From: Cyanobacteria bacterium UBA11153
Lineage (GTDB): Bacteria > Cyanobacteriota > Cyanobacteriia > Cyanobacteriales > Coleofasciculaceae
NCBI GenBank assembly: GCA_003511885.1
Contig: DOIX01000169.1
Location: 1-5,126 of the forward strand
DNA length: 5,126 bases
Direction of reading: 5' to 3'
The notes under the pieces were generated by a model that made no database searches, was not told the origin of the DNA, and saw only the letters and a program-made list of their open reading frames with translations. Of the stretch, positions 1 through 5,126 are shown in pieces. The translations under genes were made by a program, and so were the position numbers. The number at the start of each line of letters is the position of its first letter. Position 1 is the first letter of the stretch.

Positions 1-60
1 ATGTTTTCTGGAGATGTCTATTGCACCAAACTCAAAACTTTCACCCCACTGCCCAATCAA

Positions 61-1782
61 TTAATAATGATTTCCTGACTTGCGGTGATGTACTGCTGTC
101 AACCCATCAGATTTCAGTAATTTACCATTACTTACCACCCCATAAACCAACCAATGATCCCCACATTCCATCCGATTTTCCACCGTACATTCCAGATAAG
201 ATAAAGAATCAGTCAGAATCGGACAACCATTATTAGCAGTATCAGTAGCCACACCAGCAAATCTATCTTCCCCAGGAGCAAAAGGCTTCAAGAAATGCTT
301 CATCAAAGGCAAATGCTTCCCTTCCTCCAAAATATTTACCACAAACTTATCCCCCTGATAAAGCAAAGACTCCATCGCCCTATCCTTAGCCACCGCCACA
401 GTCAAACCAGGAGGATTAAAAGTAGCTTGAGCAATCCAATCCGCCAACATTGCCCCCGAAACCTCACCCTTTTGCGCCGTCACAATGCAAAGAGAGCCAA
501 TCAAACGTCCCACAGCTTGTTCCGTGCGATCCACTTGAGAAGTTATACTACTTTGACGAGCAGTGCGAGATTTTTTCACCTTCCTCAGAGCCTGAGCAAA
601 ATCAGTCCCCGCCTCCTCACATAACTTAAGAATTGCATCAGTCGGTTTAAACTTCACCCGAATAGTATCAAAACCAAACTGAAAACCCGCATCCCGAAAC
701 TTACCCTCAATCAAATCAATCGCTTCCCCACTCCAACCGAATGAACCAAAAACACCCGCCAACTTAGTTTTCGTTGCCGTAGATAAAACAATACCCAAAG
801 CAGTTTGAATCGGCGTTGGTGCATGTCCCCCCAAAGTAGGAGAACCCATAATAAACCCATCCGCCTTTTCCACCACCGCCCGAATTTCCTCCGGTGAAGT
901 GACTTCACAATTAATCGATTCTACAGCAACCCCAGCCTTAGTAATACCCCGCGCGATCGCAGAAGCAACCGTACCAGTATTTCCATAAGCCGAAGCATAA
1001 AGAAGAGCAACAGAAAGATCCTGAGATCTTTGATCCTCACACCACTGACGATAAGATCGAGTCAGAGGCATTAAACTATAGCGTACCAACTGACCGTGAC
1101 CAGTAGCATATAACCTAGCCTCAAAACCCGCCAACTTATCCAAAGCCTTCTCAACCTGAGTGGCATGAGGAGCCATCACGCAATCAAAATAATAGCGACG
1201 ATCCTCATTCAGACTAACCCAGCCCTCATCCAATACCTGATCGCCACAAACATGAACGCCAAAAAACTTATCAGTAAACAGAATACCAGTATTGCGATCG
1301 CCGCTGCAAAGAGAATCAGGCCAACGGGGATTAGGAGTAGGGATAAACTCCAAAACATGTCCCTTTCCCAAATCCAGAGACTCATCACCCCGTGCCACAG
1401 TAACGTTTAAATCCGGTAACTCCAAGATACTACGAAGTGCGATCGCGCCCGGATTAGAACAAACAAACTGAAGCTGCGGCGCTAACTCCAGCAAAGCCTT
1501 GATCGTAACACCTCGATTAGGATTAACATGACCGAGAATCACATAATCAATTTCTTTGGGATCGATTCTTCCTTGTAACTCTGTCAGGAAGATATCAGTA
1601 AAAGACTCTCCCGGCGGATCGATTAAAGCCACTTTATCTGCTTGAATCAGATAAGAATTAGCAGTAGTGCCCCGTTGCAGGGCATATTCTATTTCAAACT
1701 TTAGTCTATCCCAAGTGCGGGAACGGAGGACAGTTGTATTAGCAGCAATTGGGTAGACTTGGACATCGCGTGGTTTGTTCAT
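61..1782 (-). CDS. flv1: Flavodiiron protein Flv1 (class C, non-canonical metal site)
   Basis: This 573-residue protein is the Flv1-type partner in cyanobacterial photoreduction of O2 to water, which takes electrons downstream of photosystem I without releasing reactive oxygen. Domains in order are a metallo-beta-lactamase-like fold (about 1-250), a flavodoxin-like FMN domain (about 257-400, phosphate loop SAYGNT at 264-269) and a C-terminal flavin-reductase-like domain (about 420-573, ending AVHHRKSGNHY). Aligned with the neighbouring Flv3, only H85 and H229 of the seven diiron ligands remain. The others are N87, N89, R90, R153 and K172. Such neutral or basic replacements are known for Flv1/Flv2-type proteins, and the MNKPRDVQ...RSRTWDRLKFEIEYA opening fits Flv1 as I remember it. 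The ATG at 1782 is chosen; a TTG at 1809 would add nine residues encoded by the upstream repeat. There is no Shine-Dalgarno, because the inverted repeat ends two bases before the ATG. It probably acts as a heteromer with the Flv3 encoded upstream. It could be Flv2, but pairing with flv3 argues for Flv1. Confidence 0.93.
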   Translation of the reverse strand: MNKPRDVQVYPIAANTTVLRSRTWDRLKFEIEYALQRGTTANSYLIQADKVALIDPPGESFTDIFLTELQGRIDPKEIDYVILGHVNPNRGVTIKALLELAPQLQFVCSNPGAIALRSILELPDLNVTVARGDESLDLGKGHVLEFIPTPNPRWPDSLCSGDRNTGILFTDKFFGVHVCGDQVLDEGWVSLNEDRRYYFDCVMAPHATQVEKALDKLAGFEARLYATGHGQLVRYSLMPLTRSYRQWCEDQRSQDLSVALLYASAYGNTGTVASAIARGITKAGVAVESINCEVTSPEEIRAVVEKADGFIMGSPTLGGHAPTPIQTALGIVLSTATKTKLAGVFGSFGWSGEAIDLIEGKFRDAGFQFGFDTIRVKFKPTDAILKLCEEAGTDFAQALRKVKKSRTARQSSITSQVDRTEQAVGRLIGSLCIVTAQKGEVSGAMLADWIAQATFNPPGLTVAVAKDRAMESLLYQGDKFVVNILEEGKHLPLMKHFLKPFAPGEDRFAGVATDTANNGCPILTDSLSYLECTVENRMECGDHWLVYGVVSNGKLLKSDGLTAVHHRKSGNHY

Positions 1783-1784
1783 GG

Positions 1785-1834
1785 TTTTTTTTAACGCAAA
1801 GGTTCGCAAAGGTTAACGCAAAGGTTCGCAAAGG
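1785..1834. repeat. Left inverted-repeat arm (CGCAAAGG units with T8 tract)
   Basis: The arm starts with T8 (1785-1792), then carries four CGCAAAGG units. These are arranged as two 22 bp direct copies, 1793-1814 and 1815-1836, which differ only in their last two bases; the core of each is CGCAAAGGTTCGCAAAGG. It is the inverted partner of 2226-2275. On the minus strand it is the immediate leader of flv1, where it replaces any Shine-Dalgarno. Both internal junctions here read GGTTCG, whereas both in the other arm read GGTACG. Confidence 0.9.
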
Positions 1835-1845
1835 GGTAAGCGAAG

Positions 1846-2223
1846 TTATAGTCCGTTTACTATTCGTTTGATTCCGTCTTTTAGGTGGGTGAGGTTGAAG
1901 TTGATGAGTAAACCTAGTTTGCACTTGGATAGTTTGAGATAGGTTAATAGTTGGGTGGAATGGATGGGATGAAGTGATTCAACTGCTTTTATTTCAAGGA
2001 TCAACTTGTTTTCTACAATTAAATCGACTCGATATCCACATTCTAACTCAACATCCTTATAGATTAAAGGCAAAGGTTTCTGTTGTTCAACCTTAAAACC
2101 AGCCTTGTTAATCTCATACTCCAAACAAGCTTCATAAGTAGATTCTAGCAATCCCGGCCCTAAAGCAGTATGTACCCTCATCGCTAATCCAATAATCGCA
2201 TTAGACAACTCATTCTCATTCAT
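1846..2223 (-). CDS. GxxExxY family protein, PD-(D/E)XK nuclease-like
   Basis: This complete 125-residue protein shows the family signature as G24-LL-E27-ST-Y30. A PD-(D/E)XK-type core follows: E61, D67, then E77-I-K79, with Q91 and Y95 in a QLLTYLKL helix, as in RecB/Cas4-like members of the superfamily. Length and motif order fit the GxxExxY family (TIGR04256, PDDEXK_3 type). All the residues expected for metal-dependent nuclease chemistry are present, but I know of no established substrate or role. No signal peptide or membrane segment is visible. The ATG at 2223 lies four bases inside the right repeat arm (2226-2275) and has no Shine-Dalgarno, so translation may depend on coupling or on a leaderless or A/T-rich start. 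Read on the minus strand, it lies between flv3 and flv1 in the same orientation and probably shares their transcript. It has no evident link to O2 photoreduction and looks like a passenger. Codons shift from G/T-ending to A/C-ending after about residue 80. Confidence 0.9.
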   Translation of the reverse strand: MNENELSNAIIGLAMRVHTALGPGLLESTYEACLEYEINKAGFKVEQQKPLPLIYKDVELECGYRVDLIVENKLILEIKAVESLHPIHSTQLLTYLKLSKCKLGLLINFNLTHLKDGIKRIVNGL

Positions 2224-2225
2224 AA

Positions 2226-2275
2226 CTTTGCGTACCTTTGCGCTAACCTTTGCGTACCTTTGCGTTTAAAAAAAA
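2226..2275. repeat. Right inverted-repeat arm (CGCAAAGG units with A8 tract)
   Basis: Read on the minus strand, this arm is T8, AAA, then four CGCAAAG(G) units joined as CGCAAAGGTACGCAAAGG, a second near-copy following after TTAG. It is the inverse of 1785-1833, with a one-base insertion after T8 and three substitutions. One substitution is a G that can still form a G-U pair in RNA. Its outer end is the base next to the flv3 stop codon, and its inner end lies two bases before the start codon of the GxxExxY gene. Confidence 0.9.
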
Positions 2276-3994
2276 TTAATAATAGTTCCCAACTTTACGA
2301 TGATGCACCGCAGTCAAAGCATCGGCTTTAGAAACTCGTCCGGCATCAACGGTGGCGTAAACTAACCAGTGATCGCTTAGTTCCATCCGACTGACTACAT
2401 GGCATTCTATATAAGCTAGTGCGTCTGTTAAAATTGGGGAACCGTTAGTTGCTGATTGGGTTTTTACTCCTTCAAATCTGTCTGCACCTGGGGCGAATCT
2501 TTTGAGGAAGTGTTTCATTAGTGTTTGATAGTTTCCTTCTTCTAAGACGTTGAGGACGAATTTATCTCCTACTTGCATTAGTGATTCGATGGCTCTATCT
2601 TTGGCTACTGATATAGTTAAGCCGAGGGGTTTGAAGCTGGCTTGGGATACCCAGGAGGCGAGCATGGCGCTTTTCATGTCTCCTTTTTGGGCGGTGATGA
2701 TGTATAATCCTGTGCTGATTCTGCCTAGGGCTTTTTCTAGTTCGTTATCGATGGATTTGATTTGCTGAATTTTGCGATCGCGGCTGAGGAGTTGCCCCAT
2801 GTCTGTTCCGGCTTCTTCGCAGAGTTGGTAGGTGTTTTCGGTTGGGGTTTCTTTTAGTCTAATTGCGGGGAATCCTTCTTTTAATCCGAGGTTTCTGAAT
2901 TGGGTTAAAATTGGGTCGATGGGGTCGTCGTCTCCGCCGTAAGATTCAAATATGCCGATGATTTGTTTGGCTTTGGCGGCGGCTAGTATGGTACTGATGG
3001 CGGCGTTAGCTATTTTATTTGTTACTGGGGGCATCCCTATGGCAATTCCTGCGGAACGATTGACTATTTCTTGTACTTCTTGGGGATCTGCTGATTTGAG
3101 ATCCATCATTTCTACGCCGACTCCTGTTTTGGCGATCCCGTGGGCGATGGATTGGGATATGCGATCGCTATATCCGTAGTCTGATATGTAAAATACTACT
3201 ACTGATGTTTCGGCTTTGGCTTGGGCTTGGCTCCATTTCCGATATCTTTCTATTAGTTCGGTGACGTTATATTTTAGTAATGGGCCGTGTCCTGTGGCAA
3301 TTGTTTTAATTTCTCCTAATGGTTCCATCCTTTTTAGTGCGGATAAAACGGATCTGGCGTTTGGTCCCATCAAGCATTCGTAGTAAAATCTAAAGTCTGG
3401 TTCTATTTCTGTTAGGTTTTCGTCGTAGGTTTTGTCTGAACAATAGTGCATCCCAAAGGCATCGCAGGTAAACATGACTTTGGTGCTATGGTCGTAGCTG
3501 AATATAGTATCAGGCCAGTGTAGGTTGGGGGCGCTGACAAATTCGATGATATGTCCGTTGCCTAAGTCTAGTTTGTCGCCGTTTTTGACGATTTTTCTTT
3601 TAAATGGTTTATGTACTAAGTCTTCCAGGAATTGAATGGCTACTTTTGACCCAACTACTGTAATATCTGGTGCTAGTTCTAGGACATCTTTGACTAAACC
3701 GCTATGATCTGGTTCGGTGTGGCTAATAATTAGGTAGTTGATTTGGCTGGGATCGATTTGTCCTTTGAGGGTATCCAGGTAAAGTTGGCGAAATTTTTCA
3801 TGGGAGGTATCGACGAGGGCGATTTCTGCTCCGCGAATGATGAAGGAGTTATAGGTAGTACCGTTTTGCAGTCCAAATTCGATGTCAAAGCGATCTCGAT
3901 CCCAGTCTAATGAACGTATTGTTGTTGTGTCTGCTGCAATCTCCCCAACTTCTATTGTTAAACGCTTTTGGGTGGTGGGTGCGAGTAATACCAT
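2276..3994 (-). CDS. flv3: Flavodiiron protein Flv3 (class C, canonical diiron site)
   Basis: This 572-residue protein is the Flv3 partner of the Flv1/Flv3 system, which transfers four electrons to O2 to make water on the acceptor side of photosystem I. Domains in order are a metallo-beta-lactamase-like fold (about 1-250), a flavodoxin-like FMN domain (about 264-405) and a flavin-reductase-like domain (about 420-572, ending AVHHRKVGNYY). All seven diiron ligands are present: H92, E94, D96, H97 (motif HTEPDH), H159, D178 and H236, with near-usual spacing. The FMN phosphate loop SDYGYS (271-276) is less canonical than that of Flv1. The opening (QKRL...RSLDWDRDRFDIEFGLQNGTTYNS) fits Flv3 as I remember it; Flv4 is the alternative with a canonical site. 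The ATG at 3994 is supported by AAGGAG seven bases upstream. It is the first gene of the presumed flv3 - GxxExxY - flv1 unit. Its codons end mostly in A or C, unlike flv1. Confidence 0.94.
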   Translation of the reverse strand: MVLLAPTTQKRLTIEVGEIAADTTTIRSLDWDRDRFDIEFGLQNGTTYNSFIIRGAEIALVDTSHEKFRQLYLDTLKGQIDPSQINYLIISHTEPDHSGLVKDVLELAPDITVVGSKVAIQFLEDLVHKPFKRKIVKNGDKLDLGNGHIIEFVSAPNLHWPDTIFSYDHSTKVMFTCDAFGMHYCSDKTYDENLTEIEPDFRFYYECLMGPNARSVLSALKRMEPLGEIKTIATGHGPLLKYNVTELIERYRKWSQAQAKAETSVVVFYISDYGYSDRISQSIAHGIAKTGVGVEMMDLKSADPQEVQEIVNRSAGIAIGMPPVTNKIANAAISTILAAAKAKQIIGIFESYGGDDDPIDPILTQFRNLGLKEGFPAIRLKETPTENTYQLCEEAGTDMGQLLSRDRKIQQIKSIDNELEKALGRISTGLYIITAQKGDMKSAMLASWVSQASFKPLGLTISVAKDRAIESLMQVGDKFVLNVLEEGNYQTLMKHFLKRFAPGADRFEGVKTQSATNGSPILTDALAYIECHVVSRMELSDHWLVYATVDAGRVSKADALTAVHHRKVGNYY

Positions 3995-4001
3995 AGTCTA
4001 A

Positions 4002-4007
4002 CTCCTT
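4002..4007 (-). promoter_or_regulatory. Shine-Dalgarno of flv3
   Basis: Read on the minus strand, AAGGAG lies seven bases before the flv3 ATG. It is the only strong ribosome binding site seen in the window; flv1, the GxxExxY gene and radC have none comparable. It fixes the flv3 start. Confidence 0.8.
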
Positions 4008-4041
4008 TTCCTAGATCGGCAGTTATGAATCTTTACAAAGC

Positions 4042-4084
4042 GTGACATATCGAAATGAATGTCACTTTTTCTTTATTGTGACAC
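4042..4084. promoter_or_regulatory. Cluster of GTGAC half-sites upstream of flv3 (candidate operator)
   Basis: GTGACAT (4042-4048) and ATGTCAC (4059-4065) form a perfect inverted repeat with 7 bp arms and a 10 bp spacer. A further GTGACAC lies at 4078-4084 and can also pair with the central ATGTCAC. The cluster is 48-90 bp upstream of the flv3 ATG, where a regulator would act. The geometry is neither the CRP type (GTGA-N8-TCAC) nor the NtcA type (GTA-N8-TAC), so no factor is named. Followed by TTTTTCTTT, the first palindrome also resembles a weak intrinsic terminator for a plus-strand (antisense) transcript. Confidence 0.4.
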
Positions 4085-4098
4085 GGGTAACTCGTCAA
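4070..4098 (-). promoter_or_regulatory. Weak candidate sigma-70 promoter of flv3
   Basis: On the minus strand, TTGACG (4098-4093) is a good -35 element. After 17 bases comes TAAAGA (4075-4070), which matches only three of six -10 positions. The implied start near 4063 would give a leader of about 70 bases. One GTGAC half-site lies in the spacer and the palindrome lies around the start, which would suit repression. The poor -10 keeps confidence low. Confidence 0.22.
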
Positions 4099-4193
4099 GC
4101 TGCATCAAAATACCTGATAAGGATTGAGCATAAATACTTATGCCTCGCGATCGGCAAGAAATTAATCAATCCATCTCGCCACCCACAGACAAC

Positions 4194-4223
4194 CCATCCG
4201 CTACCACCCCATCCGCTGCCACG
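4194..4223. repeat. 15 bp tandem repeat in the flv3-radC gap
   Basis: There are two adjacent 15 bp copies, CCATCCGCTACCACC and CCATCCGCTGCCACG, with two mismatches. A more degenerate relative, CCATCTCGCCACCCA, lies at 4171-4185. The block is strongly C-rich on the plus strand, unlike the coding DNA on either side. No function is apparent; a plus-strand reading frame through it gives a proline-rich peptide that does not look like a protein. Confidence 0.65.
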
Positions 4224-4232
4224 TTGTTATTT

Positions 4233-4260
4233 TTGCGATCGCCATAGGGATTACTAAAAT
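4233..4260 (+). promoter_or_regulatory. Candidate radC promoter
   Basis: TTGCGA (4233-4238) and TAAAAT (4255-4260, five of six -10 matches) are separated by 16 bases. The predicted start is near 4267, giving a leader of about 25 bases before the radC ATG. The -35 element overlaps a HIP1 octamer. Confidence 0.4.
4235..4242. repeat. HIP1 octamer (one of six in the window)
   Basis: This is an exact GCGATCGC, the palindrome greatly over-represented in many cyanobacterial genomes. Five other exact copies begin at 953, 1294, 1439 (in flv1) and at 2774 and 3161 (in flv3). This is the only intergenic copy. Together they are the clearest compositional marker of the host lineage. Confidence 0.9.
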
Positions 4261-4291
4261 TAACTACTGTGAGTTTTAATCCAGCCCATAT

Positions 4292-5023
4292 ATGACTTAT
4301 AGTCTGAGAATTGCCGATATTCCCACAAATGAGCGTCCTCGCGAGCGATTATTGAGTCAAGGGGCAAAAAATCTGGCGACAGCGGAATTAATCGCAATTT
4401 TGTTGGGTACGGGGCAAGGGAAAGGTAAGTTATCGGCGCTGGGTTTGGGACAATATCTGTTACAGGAGTTGGGCAAGGATAGTCGAGATCCCATGGCGGT
4501 ATTGCGGGATATTGCACCGCAGGAGTTAATGGATATTCATGGTGTCGGTCCAGCGAAGGCGACGACGATCCTCGCGGCGCTAGAATTAGGGAAAAGGGCT
4601 TTTTTCTCTAAACCTTCTGAACGTACTGAAATTGATAGTCCGGCAGCAGCGGCGGCGGCTTTGAGTCATGATTTGATGTGGCAAAGACAGGAACGATTTG
4701 CCATCTTAATGCTAGATGCCAAGAATCAGTTATTAGGAACTAAGGTGATTACGATTGGTACGGCAACTGAGACTTTAGCCAATCCGAGAGATATTTTTCG
4801 GGAAGTGTTGCGTCAAGGTGCAACTCGGACGATTGTGGCTCATAATCATCCTACAGGTAGTGTGGAACCCAGTGACGAAGATATTGCCTTGACTCAACAG
4901 CTATTGCAAGGGGGACAATTTCTCTGCCTTCCGATATTAGATCATCTGATTTTAGGCGATGGCAATCATCGGAGTCTACGGATGACTACAGGATTATGGA
5001 ATGAATATCCGCAGGGCGATTAG
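4292..5023 (+). CDS. radC: RadC family protein (UPF0758, JAMM/MPN+ domain)
   Basis: This 243-residue protein has the standard RadC layout. The N-terminal stretch [29 protein letters not shown] (13-41) is typical. A helix-hairpin-helix region with G84-V-G86 runs about 75-105, and a JAMM-type metalloprotease-like domain about 112-235. The metal motif is H184-N-H186-P-T-G, followed by P193-S194 and D197, with E134 as the likely catalytic glutamate. The original link to DNA repair is doubtful for the family; the biochemical role of most chromosomal RadC proteins remains unsettled. The ATG at 4292 matches the family's start, but no Shine-Dalgarno precedes it. It is divergent from flv3 with its own likely promoter and ends 58 bases before a tRNA gene. 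Codons are G/T-ending. No sign of truncation; complete. Confidence 0.93.
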   Translation: MTYSLRIADIPTNERPRERLLSQGAKNLATAELIAILLGTGQGKGKLSALGLGQYLLQELGKDSRDPMAVLRDIAPQELMDIHGVGPAKATTILAALELGKRAFFSKPSERTEIDSPAAAAAALSHDLMWQRQERFAILMLDAKNQLLGTKVITIGTATETLANPRDIFREVLRQGATRTIVAHNHPTGSVEPSDEDIALTQQLLQGGQFLCLPILDHLILGDGNHRSLRMTTGLWNEYPQGD

Positions 5024-5035
5024 ATCGTGGGGAGT

Positions 5036-5065
5036 TTGTCCGTCTGGGTGACTCTGTGCTATAGT
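5036..5065 (+). promoter_or_regulatory. Candidate promoter of the tRNA-Val gene
   Basis: TTGTCC (5036-5041) and TATAGT (5060-5065) are separated by 18 bases. TGC immediately before the -10 gives an extended -10 (TGnTATAGT). The predicted start near 5072 is about 10 bases before the tRNA. The whole promoter fits in the gap after radC, which suggests that the tRNA is transcribed on its own. Confidence 0.5.
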
Positions 5066-5081
5066 TAAACTTAGTGTTACT

Positions 5082-5126
5082 GGGCGATTAGCACAGGGGT
5101 AGCGCACTTCCTTCACACGGAAGGGG
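5082..5126 (+). tRNA. tRNA-Val(CAC), 5' part, cut by the window edge
   Basis: The first 45 bases of a tRNA are visible: 5' acceptor strand GGGCGAT (5082-5088), T-A at positions 8-9, D-arm GCAC-AGGGGTA-GCGC (5091-5105, one A-C mismatch in the stem), and a perfect anticodon stem CTTCC/GGAAG (5107-5111 and 5119-5123) closing the loop TTCACAC. With the invariant U33 at 5113, the anticodon at 5114-5116 is CAC, which reads the valine codon GUG. The variable loop, T-arm and 3' acceptor strand (expected ATCGCCC) lie beyond the window. This is a minor valine isoacceptor for bacteria; UAC can usually read GUG as well. Confidence 0.85.

Larger units (their letters stand above)
1785..2275 (-). mobile_element. 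Inverted-repeat-bounded GxxExxY module between flv3 and flv1
   Basis: This 491 bp unit consists of two ~50 bp inverted repeats enclosing a single small nuclease-like gene. It fills the flv3-flv1 gap almost completely: its outer A8 tract touches the flv3 stop codon and its outer T8 tract ends two bases before the flv1 ATG. The arms match in 46 of 50 aligned columns (three mismatches, one single-base gap). No transposase and no clear target-site duplication are visible; the flanks, read on the plus strand, are TTGTTCATGG and TTAATAATAG. The unit also lacks HIP1 octamers, though its size makes that weak evidence. Calling it mobile is an inference from its symmetric boundaries. It could instead be a locally grown repeat cluster around a resident gene. 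Confidence 0.55.

Noticed and set aside
1..60. Search for a terminator downstream of flv1.
   Set aside because: No hairpin followed by a T-run is visible in these 60 bases on the minus strand; any terminator lies outside the window.
1783..1809. A longer flv1 start at the TTG at 1809.
   Set aside because: The nine extra residues are encoded by the CGCAAAGG repeat and T8 tract, and the ATG at 1782 begins the MNKPRDVQ sequence expected for Flv1.
2029..2040. ATATCCACA, one mismatch from a DnaA box, near the strand-composition change, raising the idea of a replication origin.
   Set aside because: It is a single imperfect box inside the GxxExxY coding sequence with no cluster, and composition changes direction several times in the window, which does not fit a simple origin.
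4042..4257. A 71-residue plus-strand frame in the intergenic region.
   Set aside because: It begins with GTG inside the palindrome, has no ribosome binding site, runs through the C-rich tandem repeat and radC promoter, and has no recognisable protein character.
4260..4517. A minus-strand frame opposite the start of radC.
   Set aside because: It lies opposite a clear RadC coding sequence and its proline-rich product matches nothing I recognise.
5014..5091. A 10 bp direct repeat, GGGCGATTAG, at the radC 3' end (5014-5023) and the tRNA 5' end (5082-5091), which might suggest an attachment site.
   Set aside because: It is too short, has no integrase or island between the copies, and one copy is simply the radC stop region.

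Overview
The window reads as cyanobacterial chromosome. It encodes class C flavodiiron proteins, which have the three-domain architecture of oxygenic phototrophs. It also carries six exact copies of the cyanobacterial HIP1 octamer GCGATCGC in 5.1 kb, where well under one would be expected by chance. The exact genus cannot be read from the sequence; moderate-to-low GC and the gene set would fit a filamentous or other beta-cyanobacterium.

Layout, left to right. Positions 61-1782 (minus) hold flv1, the flavodiiron paralogue with a degenerate metal site. Positions 1785-2275 are a compact module: a 125-residue GxxExxY-family protein of the PD-(D/E)XK nuclease-like superfamily (1846-2223, minus), enclosed by two nearly identical ~50 bp inverted repeats built from CGCAAAGG units and capped by T8/A8 tracts. 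Positions 2276-3994 (minus) hold flv3, with all canonical diiron ligands. A 297 bp divergent intergenic region (3995-4291) carries a good Shine-Dalgarno for flv3, a cluster of GTGAC half-sites, a short tandem repeat and a likely radC promoter. Positions 4292-5023 (plus) hold radC. A tRNA-Val(CAC) gene begins at 5082 and is cut by the window edge. The first 60 bp, downstream of flv1, show nothing recognisable.

How it works together. Flv1 and Flv3 are the partners of the heteromeric enzyme that reduces O2 to water downstream of photosystem I, so flv3-flv1 is expected to be one transcription unit read on the minus strand. The striking feature is that the GxxExxY module occupies virtually the whole gap between them: one arm abuts the flv3 stop codon and the other ends two bases before the flv1 ATG. 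The arms can pair in the transcript, so the module resembles an intervening sequence or small mobile cassette placed where it does not break either gene. RadC and the tRNA appear to be independent units on the other strand.

A second oddity is strand composition. flv1 uses G/T-ending codons while its operon partner flv3 uses A/C-ending codons, even at homologous positions, and the GxxExxY gene changes style part-way through.
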